From NCBI GenBank assembly GCA_040376605.1, contig JBEIQI010000121.1, positions 1-8,837 of the forward strand: 8,837 bases of DNA. The letters are read 5' to 3'. Shown one piece after another: positions 1 through 4,781 of the stretch. A program made the position numbers and the translations under genes. The notes beneath the pieces were generated by a model, which saw only the letters and a program-made list of their open reading frames with translations, was not told the origin of the DNA and made no database searches. Positions within the stretch are counted from its first letter, which is position 1; each line of letters opens with the position of its first letter. Source of the stretch: JANWKQ01 sp040376605 (GTDB taxonomy: Bacteria; Bacteroidota; Bacteroidia; CAIKAF01).

Positions 1-941
1 CGATGTTGCGGTTTAACGCCATATGTTTGTTGTTTTCTTTTGGCAATTATCATGTTCATACCATTGTAATGAGCTTATTTTCGTTAATCGGTGGACTCTA
101 TTTATTTAAAGCGTTTTATCCATTTTTAAAAGAAAAAAAACATCTGCTTCTCATTTCAATATTTTGCATTCCAAGCGTATTGTTTTATTCTTCTGGCGTT
201 TTAAAGGAAGGGGTACTCATGACTGGTATTGGATTTTTCTTTTATGCATTATTTGGACTTCAACAAAATATCAAACGAATCATTTATTGGTTATTACTTA
301 TTGTTGGTACGATTATTTTGTTAACCATGAAGATTTATGTTTTTATATGCCTTGTCCCGGCAATCCTTTATTTTATGAGTAACCAAGTAATTTTAAAAAA
401 CAATCCGTTTATTTTCTTTATGGCTTTTAATTTGATTGCCTTTTTAGCTATGTATGGCTTATCTATTATAATGCCTGACCAGGATATATTTTATTTGCTT
501 TACAAAAAGAAAGATGATTTTACGAATGTAGCTATGCAATACGAAGCCGGCTCTTTTATACATACACCTGATTTAAGACCAGATCCAATTAGCTTCCTCA
601 CCTATATACCATTTGCTATTTATACTGTCATCATGAGGCCCTATTTATGGGAAGGTAGTTCATTATTAATGAAAGCCGCTGCAAGTGAGAATATCATGCT
701 TATTATATGTATGGTTATTTCACTTTTCACCATGACAAAAAAATCGGTTAATGAAAAACGACTTATATATTTTCTTATCAGCTTCATTTTTTATCTGTAT
801 ATTCTCATTGGATTCACAACGCCGGTATTGGGTGCCATCAGTAGATATAAAGTTCCTGCCCTACCTTTTGTTTTAATCATTTGCCTTTTAATGATAGATT
901 CTCAAAAAATTAAAAAAATATTTCCCATTCAAAACCTATGA
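1..941 (+). CDS. Multi-pass inner-membrane protein, polysaccharide polymerase / GT-C-like (5' partial)
   Basis: The frame is open to the left edge, so the ATG at position 3 is probably internal and at least 312 C-terminal residues are visible. Counting from that Met, hydrophobic segments lie near residues 20-38, 47-62, 70-87, 92-108, 109-126, 136-157, 228-244, 253-272 and 286-298, with a polar loop at about 165-200. The stretch PSVLFYSSGVLKEG (57-70) and the late loop GAISRYKVPALPF (277-289) resemble Bacteroidota envelope-polysaccharide membrane proteins, such as Wzy/EpsG-like polymerases or GT-C glycosyltransferases. These often carry a conserved R-Y-x-x-P near the last membrane helix. The role in building or polymerising a surface glycan is inferred from topology and motif resemblance only; no catalytic residue can be assigned. 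Its stop overlaps the start of the next gene (ATGA), which indicates co-transcription. Confidence 0.72.
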   Translation, partial: MLRFNAICLLFSFGNYHVHTIVMSLFSLIGGLYLFKAFYPFLKEKKHLLLISIFCIPSVLFYSSGVLKEGVLMTGIGFFFYALFGLQQNIKRIIYWLLLIVGTIILLTMKIYVFICLVPAILYFMSNQVILKNNPFIFFMAFNLIAFLAMYGLSIIMPDQDIFYLLYKKKDDFTNVAMQYEAGSFIHTPDLRPDPISFLTYIPFAIYTVIMRPYLWEGSSLLMKAAASENIMLIICMVISLFTMTKKSVNEKRLIYFLISFIFYLYILIGFTTPVLGAISRYKVPALPFVLIICLLMIDSQKIKKIFPIQNL

Positions 942-1708
942 ACAGAAAAAAGATAGCATTGATTACAGGAGCTACCTCCGGAATTGGAGAAGCCACTGCC
1001 AGAATTTTAGCCAACAACGGCTATAATATCATTATAACAGGTAGACGGGAGGATAGATTAACTTCATTAAAACAAGAGCTATCAGCAATCACCACTGTCG
1101 AAACCCTCTGTTTTGATGTTCGCAATAAAGAAGAAGTCTTCGCGGCAATTGATTCTCTTGATCCACAATGGAGAAATATTGATGCATTAATTAATAATGC
1201 CGGTTTAGCCGTTGGCCTGGGACCAGTGCATGATGGTGTAATTGATGATTGGGACCGAATGATTGATACGAATATAAAAGGAGTACTCTACATGTTAAAA
1301 GCCATCAGCCCTTTGATGATTGCAAGAAATAGCGGCCATATCATTAATATAAGCTCCATTGCGGCTAAAGAAGTATATTTAAATGGTAACGTTTATTGTG
1401 GCACCAAACATGCCTTAGATAGCATTACAGGTTCCATTCGAATGGAGTTATTACCTCATCATATCAGGGTAACCTCCATTAATCCTGGAATGGTGGAAAC
1501 AGAATTTTCATTGGTAAGATTTAAGGGAGATGACGAAAAAGCTGATAACGTGTATAAAAATGTAGATCCATTAAAAGCAGAAGATGTCGCGGATGTCATT
1601 CTATATTGCCTAAATTGCCCGCCTCATATGAATCTTCATGAAGTAATTGTGATGCCAAGTGCACAAGCCAGCGTTCGGATGGTAAGAAAAAAGGATGGTA
1701 CAATATAA
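938..1708 (+). CDS. YdfG-like short-chain dehydrogenase/reductase (NADP-dependent)
   Basis: This is a complete classical SDR of 256 residues. The Rossmann fold begins with TGATSGIG (10-17). Arg36-Arg37 after the second strand favour NADP(H). Asp60-Val61 would contact adenine, and NNAG lies at 86-89. The catalytic tetrad is Asn112, Ser140, Tyr153 and Lys157 (Y-C-G-T-K), followed by NPG at 182-184. The VRFKGDD segment (193-199) and the later Met-Pro (239-240) closely resemble E. coli YdfG, which oxidises L-allo-threonine/serine-type 3-hydroxy acids and reduces malonic semialdehyde. This suggests a 3-hydroxy-acid dehydrogenase in the cytoplasm, but the substrate here is inferred. The ATG overlaps the upstream stop by four bases, so translation is probably coupled. 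No promoter of its own is visible. It ends 15 bases before the end of a convergent gene. Confidence 0.93.
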   Translation: MNRKKIALITGATSGIGEATARILANNGYNIIITGRREDRLTSLKQELSAITTVETLCFDVRNKEEVFAAIDSLDPQWRNIDALINNAGLAVGLGPVHDGVIDDWDRMIDTNIKGVLYMLKAISPLMIARNSGHIINISSIAAKEVYLNGNVYCGTKHALDSITGSIRMELLPHHIRVTSINPGMVETEFSLVRFKGDDEKADNVYKNVDPLKAEDVADVILYCLNCPPHMNLHEVIVMPSAQASVRMVRKKDGTI

Positions 1709-1723
1709 TAAATTGGCGTCTTC

Positions 1724-2014
1724 TTACTGATCTAAAATAAAAAGCTTACAATAGACTTCCTCCGAAAATGAAATTTTAGTTGGTTCCGCAATCATAATTT
1801 CCATTCGAAAATATTGTCGCCTTAAATAGGATGCTGAATTTTGAAAACTCACTTCATCCGTTAATGGCATGGTTTCCTTTTGGTTATCCGTTGTTGAAAA
1901 TTCAATGATCAAAGGAATGTTGGAAGATATATTCACCACTTTCATTTCATCATTCGGTTTAATAGTAAATAATCCAGTGGAAGGCTTCTCTCGTGTAAGC
2001 TTAAAAAACTTCAT
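1724..2014 (-). CDS. Small hypothetical protein (96 aa)
   Basis: I do not recognise a family. The 96-residue product has no signal peptide, no membrane helix and one cysteine (Cys89 in VYCKLF). Alternating hydrophobic residues (MKVVNIS, IPLIIEF, FRMEIMI, VYCKLFIL) suggest a small soluble all-beta fold. Support for a real gene comes from the uninterrupted frame, its tight fit between acs (34 bases upstream) and the convergent SDR (15 bases downstream), and a TACTTTTG element just before the ATG. The ATG at 2012-2014 is the only good start near that element; Met24 would remove a quarter of the protein. It could be co-transcribed with acs or use its own very short leader. Confidence 0.6.
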   Translation of the reverse strand: MKFFKLTREKPSTGLFTIKPNDEMKVVNISSNIPLIIEFSTTDNQKETMPLTDEVSFQNSASYLRRQYFRMEIMIAEPTKISFSEEVYCKLFILDQ

Positions 2015-2018
2015 GACG

Positions 2019-2026
2019 CAAAAGTA
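2019..2026 (-). promoter_or_regulatory. Candidate Bacteroidota -7 element for the 96-aa gene
   Basis: Read on the minus strand, TACTTTTG matches TAnnTTTG, with the ATG only four bases further on. No TTG is present 17-23 bases upstream, so the -33 half is missing or very weak. If used, transcription would start at or near the ATG and give a leaderless message. Confidence 0.35.
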
Positions 2027-2048
2027 ATACTATTAAAAATATAAAATA

Positions 2049-3986
2049 CTATTGTCTTCCTCGGATGATTATCTCAACAATGGACTCATCCAGCAAAGTT
2101 GTTGTATCTCCAATGCTTTCTATTTCCCCTTCAGCAATCTTTCTTAAGATTCTTCGCATAATTTTACCACTGCGTGTTTTGGGTAGTCCTTGTACTACTT
2201 GAAGCTTATCTGGTTTGGCAATGGGTCCAATAATTTTGGTTACAACGGATAATATCTCAGATCGCATAACAACTTCGTCCTTGGTATATCCGGATTCCAG
2301 CACCACATAGGCATAAATCCCTTGACCTTTAATATCATGAGGATAACCAACTACCGCACTTTCAATAACTCCCTCATGTTCATTAATGGCATTCTCTAAT
2401 TCAGCCGTGCCAATTCGGTGTCCACTTATATTGAGCACATCGTCTACCCTGCCTGTAATTCTATAAAATCCCTTCTCATCCCTAAAAGCTCCATCTCCTG
2501 TAAAATATAAATCGGGATAGGTTGAGAAATAATTAAGCCTGCATCTTTCGTGATCACCGTAAGTTGTTCTTAAAATAGATGGCCACGGAAATCTGATACA
2601 TAAATTACCATTGATATTATTTCCTTCAATAACTTCACCTTGGTCATTCACCAATAATGGCTGAACTCCAGGCAAAGGCAAGGTGGCATAAGATGGCTTT
2701 GAAGGGGTAATTCCGGCAAGATTTGAAATAAGTATTCCACCGGTTTCTGTTTGCCACCAGGTATCAACTATCGGGCATTTTCTCTTCCCTATATGGTCAT
2801 CATACCAATGCCATGCTTCTTCATTAATAGGCTCTCCTACGGTACCTAATATTTTTAATGAAGATAACTCCTTACCCACTAAAGGTTCTAAACCGGCCTG
2901 CATTAAACTTCGAATGGCGGTTGGGGCCGTGTATAAAATATTTACCTGGTATTTATCCACTATATCCCACAATCTTCCTGCATCCGGGTAGGTGGGGATA
3001 CCTTCGAAAATTAATGTAGTACCTCCAGCACAAAACGGTGCATAAACAATATAACTATGTCCGGTAATCCAGCCAATATCTGCGGTACAAAAATGAATAT
3101 CGCCTGGGGTATATTGAAATACATTCACAAAGGAATAGGTAGTATGGATCATATATCCAGCAATACTATGAACTACTCCTTTAGGTTTGCCTGTAGACCC
3201 TGAAGTATATAAAATAAACAATGGATCTTCGGCATGCATGGGTTCTGCTTCATAGTTGATTCTTCCTGATTTTTTTAATTCGGCTATTTCATCATCTATA
3301 AAATAATCTCTTATTTCATCCATTACTACTGGCATTCCTGTTCGAAAATGCACAAATACTTTTGTAACGGTTGTACATGAGATCAAAGCTTCATCCACAA
3401 CAGATTTTAAGGCTATTTCCTTTACGCCTCTATATGCCCCATCGCAAGTGATAACTGCTGATGCCCCGGCATCTTGAATTCTATCCGAAATACTTTGCGC
3501 ACTAAATCCACCAAAGATTATTGAATGAACAGCACCTATTCTGGCGCATGCCAACATAGCAAAAGCCAATTCCGGAACCATGCCCATATAAATACAAACA
3601 CGATCACCCTTTTTTATGCCATGGTTACGAAGTACTGTCGCCATGGCACAAACTTCTTTGTGCAATTCTTTATAAGTAAAGCTCCTGCTCTCTTCCTTAG
3701 GATCACTAGGTTCCCATACAAGTGCTTTTTGATCTCCTTTATCTACCAAATGCCGATCAATACAATTTTCAGTAATATTTAATACTCCATCTTCGAACCA
3801 TTTTATTTGAGGCTCCTTAAAGTTCCAATCCAAAATTTTCTGTGGAAATTTCTTCCATGAAAAATGCAACGCCACCTCTTTCCAAAATTGTTCAGGATCA
3901 TCTACACTTTTTTTATAAGTAGAATGATATTCGTCAAAGGATCGTATTTGAAAAGGATATGACATATTTTTGGAGTAATTTGACAT
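2049..3986 (-). CDS. acs: Acetyl-CoA synthetase (AMP-forming)
   Basis: This cytoplasmic enzyme activates acetate with ATP and CoA through acetyl-AMP. The product has 645 residues, close to the 652 of E. coli Acs. Visible motifs in order are an N-terminal ACS segment with IKWFEDGVLNITENCIDRH (61-79), the P-loop YTSGSTGKPKG (260-270), DIGWITGH (303-310), VGEP (383-386) and DTWWQTETGG (408-417). Then come YFTGDG (494-499), the hinge GRVDD (512-516), NISGHR (519-524) and the C-terminal PKTRSGK (602-608). Trp306, Val383 and Trp411 match the acetate-pocket residues of Salmonella Acs, which supports acetate over longer acids. Lys608 is the adenylation lysine, acetylated in regulated Acs enzymes. The start is uncertain: Met8 (ATG at 3963-3965, giving MSYPF) fits the usual start of Bacteroidota homologues better. 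A terminator upstream separates it from the DUF5606 gene. Confidence 0.97.
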   Translation of the reverse strand: MSNYSKNMSYPFQIRSFDEYHSTYKKSVDDPEQFWKEVALHFSWKKFPQKILDWNFKEPQIKWFEDGVLNITENCIDRHLVDKGDQKALVWEPSDPKEESRSFTYKELHKEVCAMATVLRNHGIKKGDRVCIYMGMVPELAFAMLACARIGAVHSIIFGGFSAQSISDRIQDAGASAVITCDGAYRGVKEIALKSVVDEALISCTTVTKVFVHFRTGMPVVMDEIRDYFIDDEIAELKKSGRINYEAEPMHAEDPLFILYTSGSTGKPKGVVHSIAGYMIHTTYSFVNVFQYTPGDIHFCTADIGWITGHSYIVYAPFCAGGTTLIFEGIPTYPDAGRLWDIVDKYQVNILYTAPTAIRSLMQAGLEPLVGKELSSLKILGTVGEPINEEAWHWYDDHIGKRKCPIVDTWWQTETGGILISNLAGITPSKPSYATLPLPGVQPLLVNDQGEVIEGNNINGNLCIRFPWPSILRTTYGDHERCRLNYFSTYPDLYFTGDGAFRDEKGFYRITGRVDDVLNISGHRIGTAELENAINEHEGVIESAVVGYPHDIKGQGIYAYVVLESGYTKDEVVMRSEILSVVTKIIGPIAKPDKLQVVQGLPKTRSGKIMRRILRKIAEGEIESIGDTTTLLDESIVEIIIRGRQ

Positions 3987-3991
3987 TAGAT

Positions 3992-4023
3992 CAATTTTAA
4001 AATTATTTATAAAAATAAGTCAA
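3992..4023 (-). promoter_or_regulatory. Candidate acs promoter (TTG-N21-TAAAATTG)
   Basis: On the minus strand, a TTG (4021-4023) is followed after 21 bases by TAAAATTG (3992-3999), one mismatch from TAnnTTTG. It lies between the upstream terminator and acs, where a promoter is expected. The first ATG follows after only five bases; the second in-frame ATG (3963-3965) would leave a normal leader of roughly 20-25 bases. In this AT-rich stretch a chance match is possible. Confidence 0.35.
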
Positions 4024-4045
4024 TTTCGGATCTTAAGACCTCTCT

Positions 4046-4088
4046 AAAAAAAGAAAATTTGAAAACGACTTGTCATTTTCAAATTTTC
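4046..4088 (-). terminator. Rho-independent terminator of the DUF5606 gene
   Basis: A perfect 13-bp inverted repeat pairs 4053-4065 (GAAAATTTGAAAA) with 4076-4088, enclosing a 10-base loop. The loop itself can add a GAC/GTC mini-stem. Read on the minus strand, the hairpin is followed immediately by seven T (4052-4046). It begins 26 bases after the stop of the DUF5606 gene and ends about 60 bases before acs. The stem is AT-rich, but its length, perfection and T-tract make an intrinsic terminator the best reading. On the plus strand no T-tract follows, so it appears to act in one direction. Confidence 0.8.
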
Positions 4089-4114
4089 AAAAATATTCAG
4101 TATTTAAGTAGGTT

Positions 4115-4714
4115 CTATCCTCCTGCCTTTCTAACCGTTTGTACTTTTTTAGCTGGAGCATTTTTTACTTTTGGGGCGGCAGTATTTGTTTTTGCAGTAA
4201 CTGCTTTCTTTTTGGCCGCATCTGTTTTCTCTTTCTTAGGTGCAGTCTTTTTATCTGCACTCTCCTCAGCCTTTATATCATTATTGTCACCCTCTTCTGA
4301 AGAAGCTACCTCATCCTTCTTCTTCAATTCTTCGGGATCCAATAAATTACTCTTCACTAATTGATTATACCATTTGATTAATTTTTTGATATCGGATATA
4401 TATACCTTCTCCTTATCATAATCAGGAAGAATTGATTCGAAGTAAACCTTTACTTCCGGATCCTTTACTTTAGCAGCTGGACATTCTTTCCCTTCTTCTT
4501 TTTCATATATTTTTAATAAGACCTCCTTTAACAAAACATCTCCTTCATTTGTATAAATGCTAATATCAGTAAGCGTACTCACATTATTCGACTGATAAAC
4601 AGGCATTCTTTTACCATCCTCTAAAGATTCAGCAATTAAGCCAAAATTTGTTTTACTTACAATTTTATAAAGTGAGCCTTTTCCACTCACTGAGATTAAC
4701 TTTTCAAATTCCAT
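4115..4714 (-). CDS. DUF5606-family conserved protein with Lys/Ala-rich tail
   Basis: This 199-residue cytoplasmic protein has no signal peptide or membrane helix. The N-terminal part (about 3-48: ISVSGKGSLYKIVS, then AESLEDGKRMPVY) matches my memory of DUF5606, a small Bacteroidota-restricted domain. The following segment (about 50-122: ISIYTNEGDVLLKEVLLKIY, then SDIKKLIKWYNQL) resembles DUF6852, which normally follows it. A charged linker (126-155) leads to a low-complexity tail (156-197) of Lys, Ala, Thr and Pro. This resembles histone-H1-like or nucleic-acid-binding tails, so RNA or DNA contact is possible but unproven. No enzymatic motif is visible and the molecular role is unknown to me. 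It appears monocistronic, with a promoter candidate 18 bases before its ATG and a strong terminator behind it. Confidence 0.88.
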   Translation of the reverse strand: MEFEKLISVSGKGSLYKIVSKTNFGLIAESLEDGKRMPVYQSNNVSTLTDISIYTNEGDVLLKEVLLKIYEKEEGKECPAAKVKDPEVKVYFESILPDYDKEKVYISDIKKLIKWYNQLVKSNLLDPEELKKKDEVASSEEGDNNDIKAEESADKKTAPKKEKTDAAKKKAVTAKTNTAAPKVKNAPAKKVQTVRKAGG

Positions 4715-4732
4715 GTATCAAATAATTTAAAA

Positions 4733-4758
4733 CAAATGTACAAATTTTTAGTGATCAA
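4733..4758 (-). promoter_or_regulatory. Candidate promoter of the DUF5606 gene
   Basis: On the minus strand, TACATTTG (4733-4740) matches TAnnTTTG exactly and lies 18 bases before the ATG. A TTG at 4756-4758 sits 15 bases further upstream, somewhat short of the usual 17-23 spacing. The element falls in the 67-base gap after the S8 peptidase stop, which suggests that the DUF5606 gene does not depend on read-through. Confidence 0.5.
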
Positions 4759-4781
4759 CTCGGCCTCAGGATGTAGTAGAT

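Noticed and set aside
3..941. ATG at position 3 as the true start of the membrane protein
   Set aside because: The frame is open to the edge, and the sequence begins within what looks like the middle of the family's membrane domain. No upstream region is available to judge a start.
1682..1727. Inverted repeat GTAAGAA (1682-1688) / TTCTTAC (1721-1727) across the convergent gene ends
   Set aside because: The arms are only 7 bp with a 32-base loop, and no T-tract follows on either strand. Both arms fall inside coding sequence, so I do not call a bidirectional terminator.
4059..4364. Plus-strand open frame with a hydrophobic, Phe/Ala-rich product
   Set aside because: It is the antisense shadow of the Lys/Ala-rich tail of the DUF5606 gene, and it starts inside the terminator hairpin.
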